Part shown: piece by piece, positions 1-7,695 of the stretch | Numbering within the stretch: position 1 is the first letter of the stretch | How the letters are laid out: every line of letters begins with the position of its first letter | NCBI GenBank assembly: GCA_017307285.1 | Contig: JAFKFI010000107.1 | Location: 1 to 56,895, forward strand | From: Alphaproteobacteria bacterium | GTDB lineage: Bacteria; Pseudomonadota; Alphaproteobacteria; Acetobacterales; Acetobacteraceae | Length of the DNA stretch: 56,895 nucleotides | Direction: 5' to 3' | Notes under the pieces: model-generated | What the model saw: the letters and a program-made list of their open reading frames with translations, nothing else | Database searches by the model: none | What the model was told of the DNA's origin: nothing | Translations under genes and position numbers: made by a program

Positions 1-22
1 AGAACACCTCGACTTTCATGGC

Positions 23-442
23 TCACTGCCCCCGCATTGTAAGATTTGCTCGCTCCAGCGCGGCGATGATCGTGCATTCCTTCGCCGGCCGCGTTTTGTT
101 GCCACATTCGGCAATAAGTTGGTCGAGCGCCTTGGACATCGCCTTCATGACCCGAAGTCTGTTTTCGATCTGCAATTTCTTTGCGATTGCCTGCATGCGA
201 ACATTGCCGCGACATGCCTTGTCGCGCCCACGCAACTCAAGGAGCTCGCGGATTTCGGCAAGCGTGAAGCCGCACCGTTGGGCATGCTTGATGAAATGGA
301 TACGCCGGGCGGATTCCTGATCATACAGCCGGTAGCCCGCCGGGCTTTTTGCGGCCGGCCGGATAAGGCCTTCCTGCTCGTAAAAGCGCAGCGTGTCGTT
401 GCTGACACTTGCGAGGCCAGCCAGTTTTCCGATTGTGAACAT
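23..442 (-). CDS. MerR-family metal-responsive regulator (ZntR/PbrR/CadR-like)
   Basis: 139 aa, normal size for the family. The N-terminal winged-helix DNA-binding domain is typical (IGKLAGLASVSNDTLRFYE, residues 4-22; GYRLY at 36-40) and is followed by the long dimerisation helix. Three cysteines sit where metal ligands are expected: C77, C113 and C123. In this family a Cys at the position of C77 marks sensors of divalent ions (ZntR, CadR, PbrR, Hg MerR), whereas copper/gold sensors (CueR, GolS) carry Ser there. The ATG has GGAG at 450-453. Its own MerR-type promoter lies directly upstream, so it is probably autoregulated. It is the only MerR-family gene in the window and the best candidate to control the eight similar promoters of the island. 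The inducing metal cannot be decided from sequence. Confidence 0.93.
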   Translation of the reverse strand: MFTIGKLAGLASVSNDTLRFYEQEGLIRPAAKSPAGYRLYDQESARRIHFIKHAQRCGFTLAEIRELLELRGRDKACRGNVRMQAIAKKLQIENRLRVMKAMSKALDQLIAECGNKTRPAKECTIIAALERANLTMRGQ

Positions 443-460
443 GCGGTGTCTCCAGCGAAC

Positions 461-492
461 ATTCTCGACCCTAGAGTATAGTCCAGAGTCAA
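461..492 (-). promoter_or_regulatory. MerR-type promoter A (regulator autoregulation)
   Basis: Read on the minus strand: -35 TTGACT at 487-492, 20-bp spacer, -10 GAGAAT at 461-466. The long spacer is the hallmark of MerR-controlled promoters. The spacer holds an imperfect dyad, ACTCTGGA then TCTAGGGT. The left arm matches the other island sites but the right arm differs, so binding strength may differ. The regulator's ATG lies about 12 nt after the expected transcription start. Confidence 0.75.
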
Positions 493-529
493 GCCCGCCG
501 TGACCGACCCCAAGCCGTTTGCGGTGCCG

Positions 530-633
530 GCGCGTTCACAACAATGACGGCAAACAAGCCGATGATGATGGCGAGCCGGACGCGAGTGCGAAGTGCGAAA
601 CGGGTTACGCAATCCTCGGGCCACCGCACTCAT
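530..633 (-). pseudogene. Remnant of an FtsX-like permease gene (5' end only)
   Basis: Read from 633 on the minus strand this begins MSAVARGLRNPFRT, nearly the same as the start of the intact permease at 2831-4054 (MSAMSRGLRNPFRT). After a deletion and frame change the DNA again resembles that gene (codons for AIIIGLFAV). Nothing matching the rest of the gene follows. It is therefore a decayed second copy of the permease 5' end, left by recombination or an incomplete duplication. The flanking DNA at 443-529 and 634-827 holds promoter A and otherwise no gene I can support. Confidence 0.7.
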
Positions 634-827
634 ACCATCGCCTCCAAACCCGCAGGCCACCTGCGCGACAGCAGAAGCACCAATGCACGATGTCAAGCTC
701 GCGAGGAGACGGTAGCAGCGAAGGTTTCTGTGTCGACCTTCTCTTGATACGCGTGGCCGCGAGCCATTCGGCGCGCGTGGCCAGACGACGGTTCTCTTCC
801 GTGAGGTTTCGTTGAGAGGGTGAAGCA

Positions 828-1565
828 TCATATGGCTCGCTGCTGGACGAAGTGTAGCTCGTTCCGGTCCAACGGCAGCCCGGGCATCGGCGGCGCGTCC
901 AACAGCCTGCCGTCGCGGATGTGGATGACGCGATCAGCGAGCCGCGCCAGGTCTTCCGCGTGCGTGACCACGATCACCGTGCGCTCACGCGATATCTCTC
1001 GCAGGACTTCATAGATGATTTGCCCCGACCGCGAGTCGAGATTGCCCGTGGGCTCGTCCGCCAGCACGAGACGGGGTTCGTTGGCGACGGCGCGGGCGAT
1101 CGCGACGCGCTGCATCTCGCCGCCGCTGAGCTCGCGCGGCCGGTGCTTCAGCCGAGGCCCGAGTTGAAACCGCTCAAGCAGGGATTTCGCGCGCTTGAGC
1201 CTGGCCGCCTTCGAGACGCCATTGAACTCCATCGGCAGGGCGACGTTTTCGAGCGCCGTTAGGTTAGGGATCAGGTTGAAAGTCTGGAAGACGAACCCGA
1301 CCGTCTGCCGACGAAAGCGGGTCAGTTCTCCTTGCGAGAGGCGGTTCACCACCTGCCCGGCGACGTTGATCTCGCCGCGCGTCGGCCGGTCCATAGCGCC
1401 GAGCATGTGCAGGAGGGTGGACTTGCCGCTGCCGCTCGGACCGACGACGGCGACCATGCCCGTTTCCTGAACCTCCAGGTCGATGTCGGCGATGGCGTCG
1501 ATGGTCTCGCCACCCTTGCGGTAGGATTTCGAGACGCCGCGAAGTTCGATCAATGCGCTATTCAT
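828..1565 (-). CDS. ABC transporter ATP-binding protein (LolD/MacB-type)
   Basis: 245 aa nucleotide-binding subunit. Walker A is GPSGSGKST (residues 42-50), the signature is [14 protein letters not shown] (near 145-158), Walker B is LVLADEP, followed by the D-loop and an H-loop (VVTHAED). Sequence and length fit the LolD/MacB/FtsE class, which powers FtsX-fold permeases that move substrates from the periplasm or outer leaflet. The start codon overlaps the end of the upstream permease gene by 8 bp, so it is the last gene of a three-gene operon read from promoter B. The partners and the metal-type promoter suggest envelope protection or efflux under metal stress; the substrate is unknown. Confidence 0.93.
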   Translation of the reverse strand: MNSALIELRGVSKSYRKGGETIDAIADIDLEVQETGMVAVVGPSGSGKSTLLHMLGAMDRPTRGEINVAGQVVNRLSQGELTRFRRQTVGFVFQTFNLIPNLTALENVALPMEFNGVSKAARLKRAKSLLERFQLGPRLKHRPRELSGGEMQRVAIARAVANEPRLVLADEPTGNLDSRSGQIIYEVLREISRERTVIVVTHAEDLARLADRVIHIRDGRLLDAPPMPGLPLDRNELHFVQQRAI

Positions 1566-2820
1566 CTTTCATCGCCTCCAGGGGAGAGAGCTTGATGGCT
1601 TGCCAGACGCCGTAGCTGCTACCGATGACGGCGGCGAACACAGCAACCGCGACGACCAGAACAAGAACCGAACCCGAAACGTGACTGCTGACGGAGAGGC
1701 TGTCGAAGAGCGGCTTGTATTGACTCGGCAGGAAGGAGCCGATGCCGAGGGAGAAAAGCCGCGCCGTGATCGCCTCGCCCAAGAGCTGGAAAACGACGAC
1801 GCCAAGCAGGCCACCAAGCACGGTGAACGCGATAGCCTCGGTGAGAAATTGGATCGTGACCCCTCCATTGCTCGCGCCAATGGCCTTCAAGGTGCCGATC
1901 TCGCGTGCCCGCTCGCGGACCTGCATGAGCAAGACGAAGAACACCACGACGATCATGAGAACGAGTGCGGCAACGCCACCCGCACCGGCGAGCTGGATCA
2001 CGGTCCGGCTTGTGGTTGCGGTAAAGACCGCGGCGCTCTTCGGCGCCAAGATGTCGGCCACGTCGCCGACCGTCTCCTGCAGCCGTTGTGCGATGGCCGC
2101 GACGTTGTCGACCGAGTCGGCTTGGACGAAGACCCAGGAGAACCCGTGTTCGATGCCGTAGATCGACCGGAACGTGTCGATCGGAATGAACATCTGGAGA
2201 TCGCCGAAGACATAGCCGCTGGCGTACATCCCGATGATCCTGAGCGTCCGCTTTGGACGGTTGATCCCGTAGATCACTGGGTGCGTGCGGGTCGGGTCGG
2301 CCGTGAACGTCGCTTTCCCGATGTCCTCGGGCTTAATTCCCGCCCATTCGGCGTAACCCTGGCCAATGATCGCGACATCCTGTCCGGCGTCCTCCGGCGT
2401 AAACTCCCGCCCGGCGATGATCCGGGGGTTGCCCGACTCGCCATGTGACTCCAGGCGTTTCACGGCCGCGGGCGCCAGCCCGACATGCATAGCGAAATTG
2501 GGAAGAGTGGTCGGTGACATGGCGAGGAGGTAAGGCTCGACCTGGATGACATGGTCAATCGCCCGGACCTTCTCGACCACGCTGTCAGGTAGGAGTCGGT
2601 CCTGGTTACTCATGTTGACGTGGCCCATCGAGCCTCTGGCTCGAAGTTGCAGGACCGTGTTCACGCTCCTGTTCATTTCAGCCGTCTGTTGGTCCACGGC
2701 CTCGCCGATTGACTGCATGGCGAGGAGCAGAAAGAACGGCGCACCAATCAGAACGACGATCAGGGCCAGCCGAGATTTATTGCGCAGAAGATTGCGCAGA
2801 CCCAGGAAGATCATACCCAT
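1558..2820 (-). CDS. FtsX/MacB-like ABC transporter permease
   Basis: 420 aa. One N-terminal transmembrane segment (LRNLLRNKSRLALIVVLIGAP region) is followed by a large periplasmic domain of about 230 residues and three C-terminal transmembrane segments. This is the four-helix layout of the FtsX/LolC/MacB permease fold. A short cytoplasmic motif, ERAREIGTLKAIGA, is the coupling-helix motif of this family. The neighbouring permease gene ends 10 bp upstream; the ATPase start overlaps its end. Two different permeases in one operon suggest a heterodimeric transporter such as LolCE. The substrate cannot be inferred. Confidence 0.9.
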   Translation of the reverse strand: MGMIFLGLRNLLRNKSRLALIVVLIGAPFFLLLAMQSIGEAVDQQTAEMNRSVNTVLQLRARGSMGHVNMSNQDRLLPDSVVEKVRAIDHVIQVEPYLLAMSPTTLPNFAMHVGLAPAAVKRLESHGESGNPRIIAGREFTPEDAGQDVAIIGQGYAEWAGIKPEDIGKATFTADPTRTHPVIYGINRPKRTLRIIGMYASGYVFGDLQMFIPIDTFRSIYGIEHGFSWVFVQADSVDNVAAIAQRLQETVGDVADILAPKSAAVFTATTSRTVIQLAGAGGVAALVLMIVVVFFVLLMQVRERAREIGTLKAIGASNGGVTIQFLTEAIAFTVLGGLLGVVVFQLLGEAITARLFSLGIGSFLPSQYKPLFDSLSVSSHVSGSVLVLVVAVAVFAAVIGSSYGVWQAIKLSPLEAMKDE

Positions 2821-2830
2821 CGTGCGGTCC

Positions 2831-4054
2831 TCACGTGTTCTTCATGGCCTGGATCGGGCTCAGGCGAATCCCCTTGAAAATCGGATAGCAGCTTCCGATG
2901 GCCGCGAAGATAAGCCCGCCGAGGACGATGAGAAGGAACGTCTGGCCATCGATACGGACGTCGACGTTAACGGACGTCTGGAGGATCTGGCCGGAGATCG
3001 TGGCCACCGCCACCGCCCCGACCGCGGCCAGGCCGGTCAAGGCGAGGATTTCCGCGAGGAACTGTTTCACGACTTCCCGGTTTGGCGCGCCGAGCGCTTT
3101 CAGCGTGCCGATCTCTTTGATGCGCTCCCTCGTCGTGAGGACCATGATGAAGACGACGAGCACGCCACCGAGCGCGAACAGCAGCAGCGATCCGTAGAGG
3201 GTGGCTGCGGAGATGCTGCCCAAGGTCGCCCTGGCTGACGCCACCTGCTCGGCCGCGGTCACCGCATCGACGCCCGGAATCTGCTGCAGTTCGTCCCTGA
3301 TGGACTCGACGTTGGCGATCGAATCCGCGGTCACCCAAATTTTAGACAACTTGTCTCCAGGATTCAGGAGTCGGCGAAAGGTCTCGATCGGAACGAACAC
3401 ATGGTTGTCACCAAAATCATTGTCGGTGGTGTATATGCCGATGACCTGGAGCGGCCTGCCTTCAAGCATGATCGTCTTGCCGGATAACGCCGCGTCGCCA
3501 TCTGGTGCCGCGATGCCCAAGCGCTCGCGCGCATAATGCCGGCCGACCACGGCGAGGTCGCGATTTTCATCCTGCGGGCCGAGGTCGCGGCCGGCTACGA
3601 TTCGGGCATTCTCGTAATCGACCTCGCCGATCGCTCGCAGCGGGGCGCCAGGCCTCAGGCCGATGATCATGGCGTAGGCGTTCGGCACCGAGGTATCGAT
3701 CTGAGGCTCCATGACGTATTCCTCGATCTTGGCGATGTGATCGGCGTGAGGGATGCGCCTGATAGCGGCCAAGGAGGTGGTTGAGAAATACGCGGTGCCC
3801 TGCTCACGCCCCATCTCGGCGGAACCTACCGGGGCGTCTGCACCAAATCCGCCGGTGCCAAAGGCCCCGGCTTCGCGCAACTCGATGACCGTTCGGACAT
3901 TTGCCTGCAGGCTTTCCAGTCGCTGGCGCGTGACGAGGGCGCCCTGAACCATGACGGCAAACAGGCCGATGATGATCGCGAGCAGCACCACCACGACCGC
4001 GGTGCGGACGCGGGTGCGGAACGGATTGCGTAAGCCTCTGCTCATCGCGCTCAT
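2831..4054 (-). CDS. FtsX/MacB-like ABC transporter permease, first gene of operon
   Basis: 407 aa, the same architecture as the next gene: an N-terminal helix (AVVVVLLAIIIGLFAVMV), a periplasmic domain, and three C-terminal helices with the coupling motif ERIKEIGTLKALGA. The ATG has GGAGATCCA just upstream. The MerR-type promoter B lies about 60 bp before the start, so this operon is probably induced by the island regulator. A truncated copy of this gene's 5' end survives at 530-633, downstream of the operon, showing that this transporter locus has been duplicated or rearranged in the past. Confidence 0.9.
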   Translation of the reverse strand: MSAMSRGLRNPFRTRVRTAVVVVLLAIIIGLFAVMVQGALVTRQRLESLQANVRTVIELREAGAFGTGGFGADAPVGSAEMGREQGTAYFSTTSLAAIRRIPHADHIAKIEEYVMEPQIDTSVPNAYAMIIGLRPGAPLRAIGEVDYENARIVAGRDLGPQDENRDLAVVGRHYARERLGIAAPDGDAALSGKTIMLEGRPLQVIGIYTTDNDFGDNHVFVPIETFRRLLNPGDKLSKIWVTADSIANVESIRDELQQIPGVDAVTAAEQVASARATLGSISAATLYGSLLLFALGGVLVVFIMVLTTRERIKEIGTLKALGAPNREVVKQFLAEILALTGLAAVGAVAVATISGQILQTSVNVDVRIDGQTFLLIVLGGLIFAAIGSCYPIFKGIRLSPIQAMKNT

Positions 4055-4115
4055 TGGATCTCCGAACCTTGAGGCGTCGCCTACATGACTGTGGGATCCG
4101 CCCTACACGACCGCG

Positions 4116-4147
4116 AGGCTAGCTGCCGTACCGTAGTACAGAGTCAA
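4116..4147 (-). promoter_or_regulatory. MerR-type promoter B (ABC transporter operon)
   Basis: Minus strand: -35 TTGACT at 4142-4147, 20-bp spacer, -10 TAGCCT at 4116-4121. The spacer contains CTGTAC-N4-GTACGG, five of six positions symmetric and matching the arms of classical mercury-resistance operators. It lies 60 bp upstream of the first permease gene. Confidence 0.8.
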
Positions 4148-4217
4148 GCTCAATCTCATGCGATCATCGTGGCCTGGTCGACCTCGCCGCAACGGCACCA
4201 AGCGGTCATCGGGATTC

Positions 4218-4586
4218 CTATTTCCGCAATGACTTCACGGTGTAGTGGATGGTCTGCGCCACAATGCGCCCGCCTCGGATGAGGTAGCTGTCCGCTCCGT
4301 CCTCCACTTCCGCATCTTCGGCGCGGGCGGCCCACTCCAGAAAGCCCAATTCTCCTTCGAAGAGACGGGTGTGGTATTTGAATGCTGCGTTGGGGAGTTC
4401 TTCCCCGAGACGTTTTGCCAGCTCCCGGAGGCCGTCGTGGCCACGGTAGACACCGCGGCCCGTCAGGATGACAACATCCTCCGCATAGTTGCGGGCCAGG
4501 TCGTCCTCGATCGAGCCCGTCTGGCTCTCGCGCAGGTGATCATCGAGCACTTCTGCACCCGAGCGGATGCGTGTGGGCTTTACCAA
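4218..4586 (-). CDS. SnoaL-like/NTF2-fold protein
   Basis: 122 aa. The pattern fits the NTF2/SnoaL cone fold: an N-terminal helix with DDLARNYAEDVVIL, a central GVYRGHDGLRELAKRL segment, and C-terminal strands ending GGRIVAQTIHYTV. Proteins of this type include small hydrolases/isomerases and ligand-binding proteins, and most bacterial copies have no assigned role. The gene lies 82 bp downstream of the MFS gene on the same strand and is probably the last gene of the operon read from promoter C. No metal-binding motif is visible. Function unknown. Confidence 0.8.
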   Translation of the reverse strand: MVKPTRIRSGAEVLDDHLRESQTGSIEDDLARNYAEDVVILTGRGVYRGHDGLRELAKRLGEELPNAAFKYHTRLFEGELGFLEWAARAEDAEVEDGADSYLIRGGRIVAQTIHYTVKSLRK

Positions 4587-4668
4587 CTTTCGCTCCTCCT
4601 GGTTGCTTTTCTGCTTCCTTCCGTACGTTCCGTGATCGCCACCGGCTTTTGCACTTCTCCGCAGCGCA

Positions 4669-5874
4669 TCACGACCGCTTGCCGGACGGAACCTCGGAGT
4701 GGAACAAACGAAGGGACAAAAGAGCCAACGTCAACTCAACGGCCGTGAACAGCCCGAGTGCGGCCTCGAAGCCGAATCGGAGGACCTCGCCGAAGATGAG
4801 GCTGCCGAGCCCGAAGCCGACGAAGAGCATGAAGACGTTCAAGCCCATGGCTTGTCCGGGCCGCTTGCCCCCGAGCGAGGTGACAATGCCGGCGAAGAGC
4901 GGCTGGGTCATGTCGTAGCCCAATGACAGAACCATCGCCACCACTGGCGCGAGGATCATGGGAAAGCCGAGGAGCAGGACCGCGGCCGCCACCGCGCTGA
5001 GCCCGAGACCGATCGGCAGCAGTCTGCCGCGGCCCCAGCGATCCGCCGCTCGGCCGATCAGCGGGCCGAACAGGAACCCCGGCACGCCGTAGCCGAGCAG
5101 CGCCAGGCCGATGCCGACCGGCCCGGCGCCGTACCGCCGTTCGAAATACACGCCGAGCCACGTGAAGACGCCGGAGTGGAACATCGAGTTGACGAAGACA
5201 TAGCCGTAAGTGCGCAGCCCCCTGGGGGTGCCGAGAAGGTCCTTGTAGCCGCGGAAGAGATCGCCGAGCGTGCCTGTTACCGGGCTCACCGCAGCGGCAA
5301 TGATGCGGCGATAGGGGAGAAAAAGAAGCAGGAGCCCCCCTCCAGCCGCTCCCACCACGAGGAAAAGTCCTTGCCAGCCGATGAGGGGGACGAGCATCGC
5401 ACCCAATGGCGACCCGAACGCCATCCCCCCGGCCATGGCGCCGAATAGCCAGCCGAGCGGGCGTCCGCGCTGCTCGTATGGGAACAGGCGGCCGACGAGC
5501 GCGAGGCCGAGCGGCACGACGCCACTGGCGCCGAGCCCGGTCAGGACCCGCCACAACGCGATCTGTTCGATGGATGTCGCCGTCGCCGTCAAGGCCGTGA
5601 GCGCCGCGAACGCCGCCAGCGACGCGAACATGAGGCGGTGAATGCCCAGCCGATCCGCGAGAAGGCCATACACCAGCGTCGCGATCCCATAGGGGATCAG
5701 GTAGGCCGGAACAATGAGCCCGACCGCTTGGTCCGATGTCCCGAAGGCGGTGGCCAGGGCCGGTATGATCGGCGCGACCATGTAGGCCTGGAAAAAGATA
5801 ATGAAGGTGGCGCCCGCGAGCATCCGGAGGAGGCGCTCGCGTTCGTTGCTGACAGTGATCGACTGTGTACTCAT
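4669..5874 (-). CDS. MFS efflux transporter
   Basis: About 401 aa from the chosen ATG (MSTQSITV), with twelve predicted membrane helices and the MFS loop motif after helix 2 (GLLADRLGIHR). The N-terminal half resembles DHA1 drug/metabolite exporters. The reading frame stays open further upstream, but that extension overlaps the HMA gene and has no coding character, so the internal ATG at 5874 is preferred. The HMA-domain gene ends only 14 bp upstream. A soluble metal-binding domain immediately before an exporter suggests that the MFS protein exports a metal or a metal complex; this is inference. Confidence 0.88.
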   Translation of the reverse strand: MSTQSITVSNERERLLRMLAGATFIIFFQAYMVAPIIPALATAFGTSDQAVGLIVPAYLIPYGIATLVYGLLADRLGIHRLMFASLAAFAALTALTATATSIEQIALWRVLTGLGASGVVPLGLALVGRLFPYEQRGRPLGWLFGAMAGGMAFGSPLGAMLVPLIGWQGLFLVVGAAGGGLLLLFLPYRRIIAAAVSPVTGTLGDLFRGYKDLLGTPRGLRTYGYVFVNSMFHSGVFTWLGVYFERRYGAGPVGIGLALLGYGVPGFLFGPLIGRAADRWGRGRLLPIGLGLSAVAAAVLLLGFPMILAPVVAMVLSLGYDMTQPLFAGIVTSLGGKRPGQAMGLNVFMLFVGFGLGSLIFGEVLRFGFEAALGLFTAVELTLALLSLRLFHSEVPSGKRS

Positions 5875-5888
5875 GTTTTGGTGCACGT

Positions 5889-6134
5889 CTATGCCTCCAC
5901 CGCATTGAACCCAGCGGCGCCGAGGGCATCCTTGATCTGCAACACCTGGACCTTCGACGGCTCGTATTGCACCTGGACGCGCTTGTGCCACAGCTTGGGC
6001 TTGACCGCCTGGACGCCCGCGATCGCCGAGATCGTCTGGCGGACCTTCTCCGCGCAGCCATCGCACACCATGGCGGGAATCGAGAGATCGATTTCCGCAA
6101 CAGGGCCAGTCGTGGCGTCATCCGCCATGGTCAT
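5889..6134 (-). CDS. HMA-domain metallochaperone (CopZ/MerP-fold)
   Basis: 81 aa with a single heavy-metal-associated domain. The metal-binding loop is MVCDGC (MxCxxC), followed by the usual helix AEKVRQTISAIAGVQAV, a beta strand, and a C-terminal helix IKDALGAAGF. There is no signal peptide, so it should be cytosolic like CopZ rather than periplasmic like MerP. Soft-metal binding through the two cysteines is expected from the family. It lies directly upstream of the MFS exporter in the operon read from promoter C and may deliver or buffer the exported metal. Confidence 0.92.
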   Translation of the reverse strand: MTMADDATTGPVAEIDLSIPAMVCDGCAEKVRQTISAIAGVQAVKPKLWHKRVQVQYEPSKVQVLQIKDALGAAGFNAVEA

Positions 6135-6140
6135 TCTCCT

Positions 6141-6359
6141 CTAGAGCAGTTCGATAAAGACGTTGGCGTAATACGCGCTGACAAACAGCAAGGCGGCTCC
6201 GCGAATTAGCTGGATCGTGCAGAGCTTCCTATAGGTTCGACGATCAACGCGCCGTTTGACTCTCGAGCGGCGGCACGAGTTCGTCGTCGTGACGCGACGA
6301 CTTTCCGGATAATCCGGATCCCGCACCAGTTCGACGCGAATGCGCATCCAGGTGTTCAC
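6141..6359 (-). CDS. Small putative membrane protein
   Basis: 72 aa open frame between the universal stress protein gene (12 bp upstream) and the HMA gene (6 bp downstream), on the same strand. The first 45 residues are very basic (many Arg/Lys) and the C-terminus has one hydrophobic segment (GAALLFVSAYYANVFIELL). No family is recognised. The tight spacing favours a real gene; the short length and odd composition argue for caution. Confidence 0.42.
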   Translation of the reverse strand: MNTWMRIRVELVRDPDYPESRRVTTTNSCRRSRVKRRVDRRTYRKLCTIQLIRGAALLFVSAYYANVFIELL

Positions 6360-6371
6360 GCCGCCGGTCTC

Positions 6372-7232
6372 TCAGTGCGAGATCAAGACTGGCAACCGGC
6401 TTACGCCAATCACTTCCCGTGTGGCGCCGCCGAATATCTGTTCGCGCCAGGGGGTGTGCCCGTAACCGCCCATCACAAGGAGATCCGCCCCCTCATCGTG
6501 AGCCGCGGCCAGGAGCTGATCGCCCGGATGCGCCCTCGATGCCAGCGGAACATGACGAACTTCCCCGGCGAGGCCTCGCCATCCAAAATATTGCTTCAGC
6601 GATGCCACGCTGTCTTCGTGCTTGTCACCAATCGTGATGATGACGATGGCATGCGCGGCAGCAAGGAATGGTAGGGACCCCGCGAGGGCCCGGACCGCTT
6701 GCGGCGAGCCATTCCATCCGACCGCGATGGTGCTGCCTATAGTGACGGGCGCTTGCGCCGGCGCGAGCAGCACTGGCCGACCTGAGTGGATGAGCGTTTC
6801 CTCGATCGTGTCGGTATGCGGTTGTTCGACCACGCGTTCCGACCGGCCGAGCACCACGAGATCGAAGAAACGTGCGCGGCGCGGCAGCAGGAGCGGGGCA
6901 TAACCAGTCTCATCGCGCCAAGCCGCCGACGGCCCGACGCGCGGCGGCATTTCCGCCATCGTGAGCCCGTGGCGTTGGACTGTTGCTGTAAAGGCGGTCT
7001 TTGCCTTGGCTGCGATCGCTTCGGCATCGGCGGTCATCTGGTCGATCCACCCATCGCTCGGCATGACAAAGCCACCGCCACCGGCGGCGGTCACTAAGTG
7101 CTCCGGATCGAGCCGAACATGGAAACCCTCGAGATGCGCCTCGAAGCGACCCGCGAATTGGCAGGCGAGCTCGATGGCACCGCCGCTTGCGGTACCGCCG
7201 CTGGCACCGACGAGAATGGTGCGGATGGTCAC
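6372..7232 (-). CDS. Universal stress protein, two UspA domains
   Basis: 286 aa from a GTG start that has GGAGGT at 7238-7243, five bases upstream. The open frame runs further upstream to 7664, but that part crosses promoter C and is not coding. Two tandem UspA-like domains are visible: the first begins TIRTILVGASGG, the second has IGSTIAVGWNGSPQA and ends with the nucleotide-binding motif GGYGHTPWREQIFGGATRE. Tandem Usp proteins are general stress factors. It is first in the operon controlled by promoter C, followed by a small membrane protein, the HMA chaperone, the MFS exporter and the SnoaL-like gene. Confidence 0.9.
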   Translation of the reverse strand: MTIRTILVGASGGTASGGAIELACQFAGRFEAHLEGFHVRLDPEHLVTAAGGGGFVMPSDGWIDQMTADAEAIAAKAKTAFTATVQRHGLTMAEMPPRVGPSAAWRDETGYAPLLLPRRARFFDLVVLGRSERVVEQPHTDTIEETLIHSGRPVLLAPAQAPVTIGSTIAVGWNGSPQAVRALAGSLPFLAAAHAIVIITIGDKHEDSVASLKQYFGWRGLAGEVRHVPLASRAHPGDQLLAAAHDEGADLLVMGGYGHTPWREQIFGGATREVIGVSRLPVLISH

Positions 7233-7332
7233 GACATACCTCCAATCTGTCTGGGCTCGCGATGACTGCATAGGCAGGCCGGAGACGCGGGGCCTCACCA
7301 ATGTCGTCGCTCTCCTAGCATCACTCGCATCT

Positions 7333-7364
7333 AATGTGGGGTCCGTACCATAGTCCGGAGTCAA
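7333..7364 (-). promoter_or_regulatory. MerR-type promoter C (usp-HMA-MFS operon)
   Basis: Minus strand: -35 TTGACT at 7359-7364, 20-bp spacer containing CCGGAC-N4-GTACGG, -10 CACATT at 7333-7338. It lies about 100 bp upstream of the GTG start of the universal stress gene. Confidence 0.78.
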
Positions 7365-7695
7365 GGGGCCTCCGCGTTGCGTTCTGCGCGGCTGCGCCCC
7401 GCGTGCAGGGTCGCCTGACCGTGCCCTCGAGACGGCCATGGCTCCGTAAGAGCTTGGGGTGCTCAGCAACTTCCAGCCCTGCGTCGAGCCGGCGCCGGGA
7501 TCAGGGTAGCCTGCCCTCGTTTGAGCACGGCCCGAAAATCCACCCAGTTGGAGTTCGTAGCCCGAAACCGGTGGGAAGAGTTCGGCGTGCTCGTCGCCCC
7601 GTTTGGCGTCTGGCCCCGTTGGCAGCGTGCGCACGAAGCCCCACGCGGCTCTGCCACTCGACAAAGCGGCAACTCATCAACGCACAATGTCCCAC
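7365..7695. other. Non-coding gap between promoter C and the DHA2 gene
   Basis: 331 bp with no supported gene. Open frames exist on both strands but have no start signals, recognisable domains or plausible composition. It may hold remnants of older insertions; nothing specific can be identified. Confidence 0.5.

Noticed and set aside
7233..7664. N-terminal extension of the universal stress protein frame
   Set aside because: It crosses promoter C, lacks a ribosome site at its start and shows no family similarity; the GTG at 7232 has an ideal GGAGGT.
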